Positions 51,935 through 62,263 of a stretch of DNA of 64,000 nt are shown here, piece by piece. The position numbers were made by a program, and so were the translations under genes. Positions within the stretch are counted from its first letter, which is position 1, and every line of letters starts with the position of its first letter. This DNA is from Cymbomonas tetramitiformis (Eukaryota > Chlorophyta > Pyramimonadophyceae > Pyramimonadales > Pyramimonadaceae): the NCBI GenBank assembly GCA_001247695.2, contig LGRX02029142.1, positions 1 through 64,000 on the forward strand, written 5' to 3'. Below the pieces are notes generated by a model, which was not told the DNA's origin, ran no database searches, and saw nothing but the letters and a program-made list of their open reading frames with translations.

Positions 51935-54093
51935 TCACGGGGAGCCCAATCTTTCCCCCCCACTGTAAGGGGGGGGACGGTGGGTCACCTGTCATTCACC
52001 CCTCGACCTGTGTTGTCACCAGTCACCGTGTCACCGCGTTTCGACTCATAAAACACTCTGCTCAGTATTTTATATCATCTTAGCACACAGTGAACCTCTG
52101 CCCCCTGCCATTCTGTTTCACTGCTTATCTTGAGATATATATATACCCTATCACATATATATATATCCTCTCTTCTGTAAGGTTATCGGCCACCACTTGG
52201 AGAGGTTTTCACTGGGATCCTTGAGGCCGCACCAGCTCCTCTCGTACAACGACTTCGACGTCCGCACCAGCTTCGTCTTGTCCCGCGTCGGCACTAGTCT
52301 TCGCAACACATTTTTCCGGCGGTACCGTTCGCTCGGAATCTTTTTCGCCTTATTGAACCATCTGAGACCAGGGTCGCACCAGCGCCCTCATCACAATCAC
52401 GCTGAGCACTCCGCCTTACGTATTACCTGCCATGGCATCAGCTAGCCGCCGCAGTCTCGGGGACGTGCTCCGCTCCGCGCGTGCGACATCAGCTTCGCCC
52501 ACGCCCGCGTCATCACCGGGGTCTGGTTCCCAGGCTCATTCACCACATGCTCGCACTGCCGGCCTTGATCCGGTGGTGCGCATGAACACCCTCATCAACA
52601 AGCCCAACTTCATTTCGCCCGCTGCCACGTCTGCTGACTTCCACCGCGACGCCTCGGTCTGGGTTTCTACCCCGGTCCGAGCTTCTCAGCAGCACGAGTA
52701 CAGCGACCGCATGGACTACGCCTTCAGCTATGGGGAGGAGTTGGTTAAGTTGCTCCGCTCCCATGGCTTCAAGCCTCAGAAGGGTTTCACGCTCGACGGT
52801 TCCGACGCTGAGGCCGACTTCGCCATTTTGCTCAGCAACCTTCGGCACGTGTTGTCCCCGATTTCGCACTTCGAGTACGACAAGCTTTTTGACTTGGAGC
52901 ACGAGTACCTGGTTTACCACTGGTCCCTCAACGAGCTCCTCTTCAACATTCTCAAGGGCGTCCTTCAGGGTACGGCACTGGCCCTCTTCCAGGAGTCCGC
53001 CCGTGCCCACCCGCGTGTTGGACGCTGCGCTCTGCAGCGCCTTCGGTTTCACGTCGAGGCCACCACTGACCCCGACACCTTTCGGTTCTGGACGAAGCTG
53101 CGGTCTACCACGCTCGACGAGACCGCTGACCCTGCCCCCCAGCTCACGGTGTTTCGGGTTCTGGGGGACAAGCACCAGCGCTTGCACCCATCCTACGACG
53201 ATGCCGGCAGGGTGCAGGACTTGCACCACGTTCTTGGCCGGTCGGCAGCCAGCTCCCCCCATGTGTCGCCACTGTATCTGGTGGTGCTGCGTGAGCTGGC
53301 TGCCGGCCACGCATTCACGTTCTCGGCCTTGCTCCTTCGCCTCAGCACCGTCTGGCAGAGCGAGGGCCACCTTGCACGTCTCCGTTCCCCATCCACGGGG
53401 TCCGGTGGTGGCAAGCACGCCCCCACCTCTGCGTCATTCAACTCCGTGCAGCGCAACAACATCGTGAAGCCCGTCGGCGATTGGAAGCCGTCGCCCCGCC
53501 GCGGCCTCTACCTCGTGTGGGAAGGTGTCGGCTACCCGTGCGTCACATGCTTCCGCCTCTGTGGGCTCACTGACGCTCACCTCCCCACCCGTGGTGTGTG
53601 CCCTTACTCATGCGCGGCGTCATTTGCCCCCGGGCAGGCACCAGCGGGCGCGCCGGCTGCGCCGCCCCGTCCCACGATTGACGCATGGTTGCAGCCGCCC
53701 GCACCTCCTGCTCCCGCTGCTGCGGCCGCCGTGCATTTTGCTGAGGGGTCTCCCTCGCCACAGTTTGCTCCGGCTGACAGCTCTGACGCAGCGGCTTTCA
53801 CTCTTCGCCTGCCTCTCGATCACGATCCTCCTGGACCAGAGCCCGACGACTCTGCGGACCACGATGACGACGATTGGCCGGCGCTGCGCACCGTGCCGTG
53901 GATTCCGCCCTTCCAGGGCTCAACTTCCAGCAAGATTGACTGACAAGATTATCAATTTAGAAAGCGAAATTAGCCGTGATGTGCACCTGCAAGTTAGCAC
54001 TGCCGTGTGGATTGGACTTGGGACTTGCCATTCTAGCCGAGCCGGTGTGGCTCCTTGTCTCTGCATGCTAGCCGGCTTGCCTGGTGACACCTC
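51935..54093 (+). mobile_element. Gag-only LTR element, U2 copy (3' LTR missing)
   Basis: LTR at 51935-52179, a leader of about 250 bp, gag at 52432-53943 and a tail to 54093 ending GTGACACCTC at the hAT3 boundary. The leader contains a frame (52197-52445) with no recognisable domain. As in U1, the 3' LTR is absent at the point where the hAT element begins. Confidence 0.6.
52432..53943 (+). CDS. Gag-like protein of the non-autonomous LTR element, intact (503 aa)
   Basis: Full-length counterpart of the U1 frame. Order: Ser/Ala-rich N-terminus, helical capsid-like domain (about residues 100-330), a basic/Gly linker, the Cys/His cluster C-x2-C-x9-H-x6-C-x3-C (about 367-391), an Ala/Pro-rich segment and an acidic end (DHDDDDWPAL, then VPWIPPFQGSTSSKID). 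Compared with U1 it has Cys instead of Trp inside the Cys/His cluster and two changes near residues 340-345. The open frame, kept free of stops over 1.5 kb in both copies, suggests it was selected until recently. The capsid role is inferred from LTR context. Confidence 0.6.
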   Translation: MASASRRSLGDVLRSARATSASPTPASSPGSGSQAHSPHARTAGLDPVVRMNTLINKPNFISPAATSADFHRDASVWVSTPVRASQQHEYSDRMDYAFSYGEELVKLLRSHGFKPQKGFTLDGSDAEADFAILLSNLRHVLSPISHFEYDKLFDLEHEYLVYHWSLNELLFNILKGVLQGTALALFQESARAHPRVGRCALQRLRFHVEATTDPDTFRFWTKLRSTTLDETADPAPQLTVFRVLGDKHQRLHPSYDDAGRVQDLHHVLGRSAASSPHVSPLYLVVLRELAAGHAFTFSALLLRLSTVWQSEGHLARLRSPSTGSGGGKHAPTSASFNSVQRNNIVKPVGDWKPSPRRGLYLVWEGVGYPCVTCFRLCGLTDAHLPTRGVCPYSCAASFAPGQAPAGAPAAPPRPTIDAWLQPPAPPAPAAAAAVHFAEGSPSPQFAPADSSDAAAFTLRLPLDHDPPGPEPDDSADHDDDDWPALRTVPWIPPFQGSTSSKID

Positions 54094-57000
54094 CTATGTT
54101 CGGATAAACGTGACCCCCCCAACCTAATTTACGCGTAAACACGTGTTTCCAAGGTTTTGAGATTTACGCGTAATACGTAATGCACTATGGAGAAAATGAC
54201 ATTACATCACAACGGACATATTCACATATAATGAGCGAAAACCTGCAATAATGACATTTCTCATTACTTATCTACGGTATTTATTCACGGTAACCTTCAA
54301 ACATTTCGACACTAGGCATTAGGACCCCCAACATATAAACATATAACATACGGAAGTACTCGCGGAGTGCAGGACACTGCAGTCAACGAGGATATTTATT
54401 ATCAGGCAGGTATCAGCAAATCAGCCAGTGGGCCCAATGCAGGTAGACGAATCCATTGCAAATTTGAAATAGTATATTCAAATATGAGGAATTAATCTGC
54501 TACTATCTGCAAAATAATAAATATGCATGCTACATGCAATAACGAAGCACTTAAGGAAGGAAAGCAAGTACGCAGAGTTGTGGTGCACAGTCATATGAGT
54601 GCGTGTGATTCAACCTAACTGCATATCTACCTAATAAGTGAAAGGAATAGGTGCACGAATGGCGCGCCCAGAGATTGCAGACACACGAGTGGGCTCCACT
54701 TGTTCAGGCGCCACGCGCCTAGTATGTTGCTCCTGAATCATAGCACCACGCTGGGTCCCACGTGCCACCCTTGCAGTGCGTCGTGCAACATCCTCATCTT
54801 CCGCTTCCTCCTCCTCTTGCCACGCGTCCACCCACTCTACATCTTCAGTGCCCTCGGTCCATGCAATGACAGGCTGTGGCGTGTTAAGCCTCTGCCGCTT
54901 CCTCATTTGTGCCTTGTTATGCTTGACGTAGATTAACGTTTCAACCCTCTCCCACGTTAGCCTGTTCCTCTTCTTGGTCTCGATCATATTCATGACCTTG
55001 TGCCCGCGTTCTGAGGCAGAAGCAGCGGAAACCTATACAACCAATCACAACTACGTAGATGAGCACGCGTGAGCAGGCCAAGTGTAGAAGCAGACAGAGA
55101 GAGCTAAGCAAAAGCAAAAGAACAAATTCCCCACCTGAGCACAAGCGCGCATTCCTACAATCTGCAGGTTAGGCGTATCACTCCCGTAAACCGCCCAAAA
55201 GTCTGCTGCGGACATCCTCTTGGCGTTCACCCAGGTCACTTCGCGGGCAAACACGCCAAGCTTATTCTTGTATGTCATCAACTCCAGCTCCGCATCCGCT
55301 CGTTTTCCCGTCTGCACCTTGCAGTGCTCAATGTAAGCATCCTTCTCCTCCTGTTCCGCGTGCTCACCTGGCGCCTTGCCGCAGTGGAACGTTTTTTCCA
55401 CGAACGTCCGGAACGCCGCCATGGTCTCCGCGTCACGGTGCTGTTCCATATCAATGTGCTCAGGGTCCAACAAGTACCCCACACCTTGGATACACGTGTA
55501 CCCATAATCCCAACGATAACGGTGAATACTCACCATCTCTTGTTGGATCTCGTCCCAGTCATACTCACCTTCATCCCACGGAATACACGCTGGGTCAGGC
55601 TTTATGGCCTTCAGCTGTTCTTGCACCTCGAACTTCAAGTACTGAATCTTGGAAGTTGTTGGCGCATCGGCGTCAGCAAATCGCAACAGCTTTGCCACAG
55701 GGGACATGCAATCAGCGACCAGCTTCAGAGCGTGGGGAAACAACATGTCGTCCACTATGGACTTGGCCTCTTCGTATTGGGTTCCCAGAGTTGGACTCTC
55801 TGGGGATGCTCGCTGCGTCCTATTCCTCCGAATATACTCCCTGACCTCAGGATGCGCAAGGGTCTTTGAAACCGCAGCTAAGTTTCTCTCCAAGCTTCTC
55901 AAACCGATGAGCACCGTGGCAAATCGTGTCGGCCCTGGCGATGTCAGCATCGAAGAGCTGTGCTCCTTGAACGTGGAATGCACGTGGCCATGGGAACGCA
56001 CAAACTTGCGCACTGTGTGCGCACGGGCCACGGTTTTCTTGAAGAAAGGGATCTTTTTTACGAAGTCTTCCAACTCCAAATCTGACACGTGCGGTTCGCA
56101 CGGGCCGACCGCAACCCACGGACACCGCTCCTCGATCAGTGGCCAGCTACCTCGCGTGGCGTTGTCCATGAGAACCTGCACGATGCTGAAGGGATCGTCG
56201 TGGCTCTCGATGAAGTCGCACACAAAGTCAGCTATGAACTGCTTATCCTTCACTTTCCCCTCACAGTTTTGAGCCCTAATAAACTCGACCAGCATCGGGG
56301 AAACGTTCAACAGGTTAAGAATAGGTCGTTTGCAGCCATCGGTCGCACCGTCGGATACCACTGTGGTGCCAAATTTGCGAAGGGGTGCACGTTGCTCCTT
56401 AATCTCAGTGGATATCTTGGAGTGCGCGGAGTCCAAAAGGGTAGAAGCGACAGCTTTCTCATTGGGTGACGTGTAACCGCTACCCACAATAGAGACTGCC
56501 TGCAAAGCGGTTTTCACGGCTGGATGCTCCAAGACGTGGAATGGAATATCCGCCTCGAACAAGGCCAACGCCAAGGCGGCATCGGCTTCTTGCTGCTTGG
56601 AGGTATCCAACGCTGACCTGATAGTGGTTTGTCGACCACGATTCCTCCCACCTGGAACGGTATGAACAGAGGCTGTTGTCGCCTTATCGAGAAGCACACG
56701 AGCGCGAGTGGCCTCCTTCTCTCCGTCTCTTTCCCTTTTGAAACTAAGGCAGCGTGAGCGCGCAACGGCGAATTGTTCCTCGCGCTTTTGTAAGTCGGCA
56801 TCGCTCTCATCGCTTAGCCGGCTCACCCCACAACATTTATCGATGCCAAGGCCCTTGACCCCACCGACGTGAGCACAGATCCGATCGGGCGTGCCGTTGA
56901 AAACCTTCGAGCAAAACAAACATGCCGCCTTTTCCTTGGGGGTACCACGTTTACCCGCACAGTAATATTGGGTGTTGCCAGCAGCGTCCCTTCTCGGTTT

Positions 57001-57395
57001 CAAAACTCTGACAAAAGTCCATAGGAAGTTGGTTTTGAGTTGCACTGTTCGCTCGCGAAGAACCGTGTCCTCGACCTCCTCGTGGCCAACGTCATCTTCC
57101 ATATCGTTAAATTCATCGCCGCTTTCGGCCATTTTGACAGTACTGTGAGGACGAACGGTGGAACGAATTTCAGGTTTTCCTGTTTTCTGTTTTGTGTGTC
57201 GACGGTAGATATGTGATTTGTGATATCGCAGCCAACCAGATCCCTTGGAGGGCTTGGAGGGCTCGAAATGACGTAAATCGCGATTTTACGTGGTACACGT
57301 AAAATAAGGCTGAAATCGAGGCTCGTGTAAATTACGCGTATTTACGTGTTTCCGGAGTTTTGAGATTTACGCGTAACGCGTTTATCCGAACATAG
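54094..57395 (-). mobile_element. hAT transposon copy 3, complete
   Basis: 3302 bp, with TIRs at 54094 and 57395 as in copy 2. Its left flank is U2 (shared with hAT2), while its right flank (GATAGTTGCC) is unique host sequence. It ends the tandem array. Private variants lie at about 55458, 55656-55663 and 57029. Confidence 0.92.
54631..57132 (-). CDS. hAT family transposase, copy 3
   Basis: Exon 1 is 57132-55135, the intron is 55134-55033 (102 bp) and exon 2 is 55032-54631, giving 799 residues. It has three amino-acid differences from copy 2: Asp35 to Asn, Ala to Thr in the APTTSK segment, and Tyr to His in DPEHIDME. None touches the BED cysteines or the DUF659 aspartates that I can identify. 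Both TIRs are present. Confidence 0.9.
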
Positions 57396-58067
57396 GATAG
57401 TTGCCATGGAGTCAATTACATGGGTAAGGGGAACCAAGGTGTTCAGAATTTCATGCTTCCGATCTTGGAGTAACTTTCTGAGGCCTAAACTTTCTGCAGT
57501 AGTAGAGCTAGGTTTAAGGATGTTATCTATGATTCCTGCTGTGGGTGAAGTAATAGGCGTTTCCCTCGGTATGTTATGTTTGCTCATGACTGGTGTTGAG
57601 TCTCCCTCCTCAAATCTCATGTATGCTGCTCCGCAACTTGCAAAAGATGAGCTTTTGTAGAGCGATCCGTCACTTGCAAAGTCAAAGCTAACCCTATTAT
57701 CTGCTCCGTCATGTGTGCCCTGTTCTTCATCTTCTGATGCACTCGGGCAGCTAAATTCACTGTTATCCGCTGCACATGAGTTGTTGCACCTTGCTCTGAA
57801 AAGGTCTTTGAGTCTATCTCCAACATATGTTAAGTATGTCTCGGCTCCCGGTCCTTCTCCTGTGTTGATCCTAGCTGTACTGTTGGCATGCATTCTCAAA
57901 AAGTTTTGGTTCACCGGCATTAGGGTTGTACCGTCCTGCAGTATTTGATACTCATTAACTGATAAAGTCTTCAGTCCTGTTTCATGCAATAAATTGTCTA
58001 GAAGAAGGGGGTGTGCCAGATGCAAAATATTGCACACGCTGAACCGAAGGCACCTTCCCAAAGGCAC
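57396..58067 (-). pseudogene. Unrecognised gene fragment cut by hAT3
   Basis: A minus-strand frame of about 224 host codons, opening MPLGRCLRFSVCNILHLA. It runs without a stop to the hAT3 right end at 57395, where 18 more codons come from the transposon. Features: hydrophobic first 35 residues, several Cys (RARCNNSCAADN; EFSCPSASEDEE), possible N-glycosylation sites (NST, NNS), and a Ser/Thr-rich C-terminal half. This could be a secreted or membrane protein. No family recognised. Its continuation is not found on the other side of the array in this window. Confidence 0.4.
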
Positions 58068-58359
58068 TGAAAACCGATGGATCGATGATCCATCGGGTTT
58101 TGGTCGCTTTTGGACTCACGTCAGGCACTCCACTTCGAAAACCAAAACGACAGCGACATCCGAAACGGAATACCGAGTGATCTACACTACTCACTACTGT
58201 GACGACCGACAGGTTGAGGTGACACGCGGTACCATAGTGATAGTGCAAACGATAGATGGCAGGTGACATTTAATATATTCCCGAAAAACATCACATCATT
58301 TCAATTCCCCATTTCCCCTTTTTCTATTCCCGAAAAAATACGCTACCATATTTTGATGG
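58068..58359. other. Spacer with a small palindrome
   Basis: At about 58069-58102 the sequence AAAACCGATGGATC/GATGATCCATCGGTTTT-type forms an imperfect hairpin. A motif ATTCCCGAAAAA occurs twice (58273 and 58325). No gene recognised. Confidence 0.4.
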
Positions 58360-60455
58360 CAATATGAGCGTAGGCAAATGATTGAGTATTAGCATTTTTG
58401 TGTAGACAAGTCATTACCGATTATAATCGTGTGGGAGGTAACCCGTGCATATTTCCAAGAGAAATCAACTCAATACAAACCTACAGATAACGATGCCAAG
58501 GCTTCATATACAACGGACAATTGCTATATCAGGACACATAAATTATCATTGATGTTGTATCACATTAGCACATACCCTGAGTCACATATCATATTAGCAC
58601 ATACCCTGAGACATATTATTGACTAGTTACTTTGTTGTTGGGCAACCAGTAGCTTAAGCCCCGTATCCATCCCCTTATCTTGGCCAGGTATATCCTCGCC
58701 GCTTCCATCCCATTATCTTGGTAAGATATATCACGTCGCTCAGGGCAATCATACGCATCACCGTACAATTCCTTAGAGTGTGTCAGCTGCAGGGTATGAG
58801 AGTGTTCGTTCTCGTTGGCGAGGATAACGGAGTATGAAAGGGGCACGCCATGGTGATCCCTGCCCAACGTGACCGCGGACAGGAGTATGCCTGCAGCGTT
58901 GCTGCGCATGTGCGCACCGTCGCTAAAGCTAACATGGATGATCTTATTATCTATCACGACCGCAGTATGCGATTGGGGGAAAATATAAACCCAAACGATA
59001 GTAATAAGGCCCCAACATCTACCGGATATTTCGACGCCTTTCGGCTATCCCAGCGCTTCCGCTCCCCCGCAGGCTGAGACTTCTGCTCGTACACAAACTC
59101 CTTGTGCTCCACCTCCACGAGCACCTCAAGCATCTGAGCAGACGTGAGCGTAACCACCTGGAACGTGTGCCCTTGCTCTCGCAGCATCACTGCCAGAACA
59201 GGAAGCTTCGCCAGCTCGCCAACCGGATCGCCGAGCGATCTAGGTTTGGCTTGAGCCATGACCGCGTGCACGAGGCTCCTGGGGGGCTCCAAGCTCACGT
59301 ACTGTTGAAGATCGGTCTTCAGGTGCTTGTGCGTGCAGGACTTGTCCTCGACAAGCTTCGTTGTCGCAATCGAAACCAACTGGGCTGGAGAATACGCTGT
59401 GCTACTCCGCCGTTCCTGGACGGAAATCGCGGTTGTGCATGTATGCGGCACAAATATCACACAACGCCATTGACCCTGGATGTACGTAGGGGCGCCACTC
59501 AGTACAGTGCTCGCATTCCTTGCTCAGAAACCAACCAGCAAGTATATGGTCCACAGTTTTCAAACAACGCTTGCCCAAACCCGCATGCGGGTTAGAAAGC
59601 TGTGGAGGTTTGCCGTCGCGCTCAGACACTTATTCCGCGATGAGCATTACGGATTTCAGCTCGCGAGGGCGCTAGCGTGCCTTCAAAGACGATGTGGTCG
59701 ATGCGCTTGATCTTCAGGATTTGCAGGGTGGTGGGAAGACGTTCCGCCTGGTCGCGGTCAAGACATCCCTGAAATAAGGTCGCCCGCAGCTCCTTATTTC
59801 GACGGTTTGAAGCACAGCGCCGCTCCTGCTCACGTCGACGTTCATCATATCGAGCCTTGCGATCTGCAGTGGGGGGAGAACTGAAGGAATCGTCTTCCTC
59901 CTCAGCTTCCTCGTCCTCTTCTTCCGCATCTGCGTTATGCATGCGTTTGCGTCGGTAAAAGTAGGGAACGAAGAAGGGGCACCAGAAAATAACGAGTGAA
60001 GCAGGGAGCGCACCATCTGTACCTTCGAGATTTTGCTGAGGCATGTCCGTTCGTTGCTCGCGAATAGCTTGTCGTGTGCTTGGTCTGCTTTGGGACAAAG
60101 ACATCTCCCGTTGGGTCGTTGACCCCAGTTGACGCTGAGAGGCTGTCGCTTCATGTTGTGCTCTAACTGGTTCAAAGTCCTCTGGGCCCTCTCCTGACGT
60201 TCCCGGCAGCATTTTTTTCTTGCGAGCCATAATTGACCAAGTGATGGGCGGCCGAAGTGAAATGAAATGAAAGGACTGTTCAACAGCGATGCAATGTGAA
60301 TTGAATTAGACAGTCTACACAAATCCAGCTAATCGGCATCATATGCCTACGCTCATACTGACATTAAAATATTTGCCTACGCTCATATTGCCATTACATC
60401 ATTTGCATACGCTCATATTGCGATATTCGGCATTTGCCTACGCTGTACGCTCATA
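58360..60455 (-). mobile_element. MULE-type DNA transposon with multiplied terminal repeats
   Basis: The left end carries one copy of GCAATATGAGCGTAGGCAAA (about 58358-58379). The right end carries four copies of its complement at about 30-bp spacing (near 60344, 60375, 60405 and 60431, some degenerate). The interior encodes a decayed MULE transposase. Exact termini and target duplication could not be fixed, partly because the right end is an array. Confidence 0.65.
58616..60230 (-). pseudogene. Frameshifted MULE transposase
   Basis: The N-terminal frame (60230-59622) begins MARKKKMLPGTSGEGPEDFE, is rich in Glu/Asp with a basic coiled stretch (ARYDERRREQERRCASNRR), then shifts frame. The next frame (59629-59402) has Cys pairs (CEHC, CDIC). 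A third (59460-58954) continues with helical text. After another shift the frame at 58957-58616 gives the MULE core: VSFSDGAHMR, then ILLSAVTLGRDHHGVPLSYS and ENEHSHTLQL, corresponding to the first catalytic Asp region of Mutator transposases. Shifts between frames could partly be introns, but I see stops without convincing splice sites, so it is called a pseudogene. Confidence 0.6.
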
Positions 60456-60468
60456 CTGAAATAAACCC

Positions 60469-60527
60469 TACAATAAAGTTTCAGATACCTCTTCATATAA
60501 TAAAGAGGTATCAGAAACTTTATTGTA
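60469..60527. repeat. Short perfect-type hairpin (25-bp arms)
   Basis: TACAATAAAGTTTCAGATACC and its near-complement GGTATCAGAAACTTTATTGTA are separated by about 15 bases including CATATAAT. One mismatch in the arm. It lies just outside the MULE right end and could be a tiny MITE or a terminator-like structure. Confidence 0.6.
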
Positions 60528-60631
60528 AGGTGCATATCTCACAATCGAAATGTCAAAGCCACATCAAACACACAAATTCATTCAAATGCCAAAACAACTA
60601 CCTAGAAAAACATCACGCAAATTCCCAGCGT

Positions 60632-61395
60632 TCACCCCTGTTGATAATCACGACTAGCCCTGCAAGCAATTCCGTAGCCCTGCGAGCCGTGCAAGGCAAC
60701 CACTATCCGCTGCAACCAATAGGTCGAAAAGCTCCGCGTGCTCCAGGTTGCACCATCGTCCTCCTGAAACAATCGCTCTTGCCTGCGTTGTACACAACTG
60801 TCGAAGAACTTCCGCGCCGATTTCCCCAAACCTCCAAAAGGCACAAGCGTGTGAGGCCAGATTGGCCCGTACAATGCCCTCTTGGCTCGCTCATGTACCG
60901 CCGCAGCCCGCAGCGGCTCCCGAGCAGCCCGGTCTACATACGAGGCACAACAAGGGAATGCAAGGCTCGCATCAATCACAAATTGTCTGCATCGTCCATC
61001 ATGGTTGAGCACTGTGATGTCGGGCTTCCAATCAGGCGAATAACCATGATGATTGCGATCCTCCACGATGACAAAGGCTGGATCAAAGACTTGCTTCAGC
61101 ATAGATGCCAACGCATCACGAGCGCCATGATGTGCCGTGATAGCCCATCCACGCCGGTTACCGCCAAGCGGTAGTGGTGGCCAAAGCGATCAATATACGC
61201 ACCACATACGCATGTATGCACAACAGCTAGAATAGGCATCGGGGCACCCAATTGCAAAGCAAAGGCGACAACTGCCTGAGTGGGTGAAAGCCGAAAAGAA
61301 GGCGACGCGGGGATGGCTGCCAAGTGATCAGTGGCGCCACGTTGGGAAAGGGAAAGCGACCGAGCTCGAGAGGCAGGCGCAGCTTGGTCAAATAT
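60632..61395 (-). mobile_element. 5'-truncated RLE retrotransposon fragment related to the 7.56-kb element
   Basis: The minus strand from about 61395 encodes LSLSQRGATDHLAAIP (compare LSRDGATAHLNALP), then a CCHC knuckle (CVCG ... HHY). After a frameshift near 61110 comes the RLE core WKPDITVLN, VIDASLAFPC and HERAKRALYG, ending GYGIACRASRDYQQG. This is the last 250 or so residues of the same protein family as 42031-49068, at clear amino-acid divergence, so it is an older insertion of a different subfamily. Confidence 0.8.
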
Positions 61396-62263
61396 ACCTC
61401 TTCATATATACCGTAGACATATAGGTGGATTTGGGCTACATTTATTGGGTGCCCCTGTTTTGCGCATTGTGATCCAGTGTGGCAGGGAGTATACAAATGC
61501 TTGTGTACCATTGTAGAAGTGCAACCCATAAATTACAGCGGATGAATGTAGGCCTATTATCGTTGTCTTGTTAGACTAACGAGATTCTGTTACATTAAAA
61601 TCCGAATGGTTTGAGGTAGATGCAAAGGTACGGTGTGTATGTACGGGTGGCTAGATAAGGAAGGTAGCCGAAATCCGACGCCAAATCCGATAAAAAGTCA
61701 CTTATTTTTTTGTAACGATAGTCCTTTCATAATCTGCCTAAAGGTACGACGGCATGTCTATATGCAGACAAAATACTGACCTCCTTTCCCACCATACGAC
61801 TTTTGCAGAATCGTTTCAATGATAACGAGTTGTTCTTAGAATGATGGCTGCAATTACTATGTTCGCCGTTTTACACCCATACACAATAATTCAGGATTAC
61901 CAAAGGAGAATCTGAGCGCACATAGCAAACTTGAAGCCATAGAGTGCGGACCAGGGCTTATATATATATATAATCATATACATTTCCCTTCACTTGACTG
62001 TGCTCAAAGTTATTTGCTCTATGAACGTTCCGTTCACTAGTCCACTTTTCAACTATTGCACCGCAACATTCAAGTGGCAATGCTAACAAAAGAAAAGTGA
62101 ACAGCCAAGGGATAGCCATAATAGTACTTCATCTATCTCTAGAGGTGAGCTGGACGCAGGTTCATGTGTTCAGAGCGAACAAACATATCAGGAACACGTT
62201 GCGTTGTAAGTTGCATCAATCTGATCTATGCAGGAAGGCTATCTGCTTTCGTACCCCGTCGCT
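61396..62263. other. Intergenic region, nothing recognised
   Basis: About 870 bp, AT-rich, with only short frames and a TATATATATATA run near 61960. It lies downstream of the FLOE-like gene and probably holds its 3' UTR near 62100-62260. Confidence 0.4.

Larger units (their letters stand above)
37619..54093. repeat. Tandem duplicated unit U2 (between hAT2 and hAT3)
   Basis: Second copy of the segment described for U1, carrying three later insertions: 37790-39627, 41859-49420 and 50318-51208. Each has a target duplication, and the empty site is visible in U1. The gag and the LTR-relic/GC-rich parts are preserved, while the membrane protein gene is broken twice. Confidence 0.92.
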
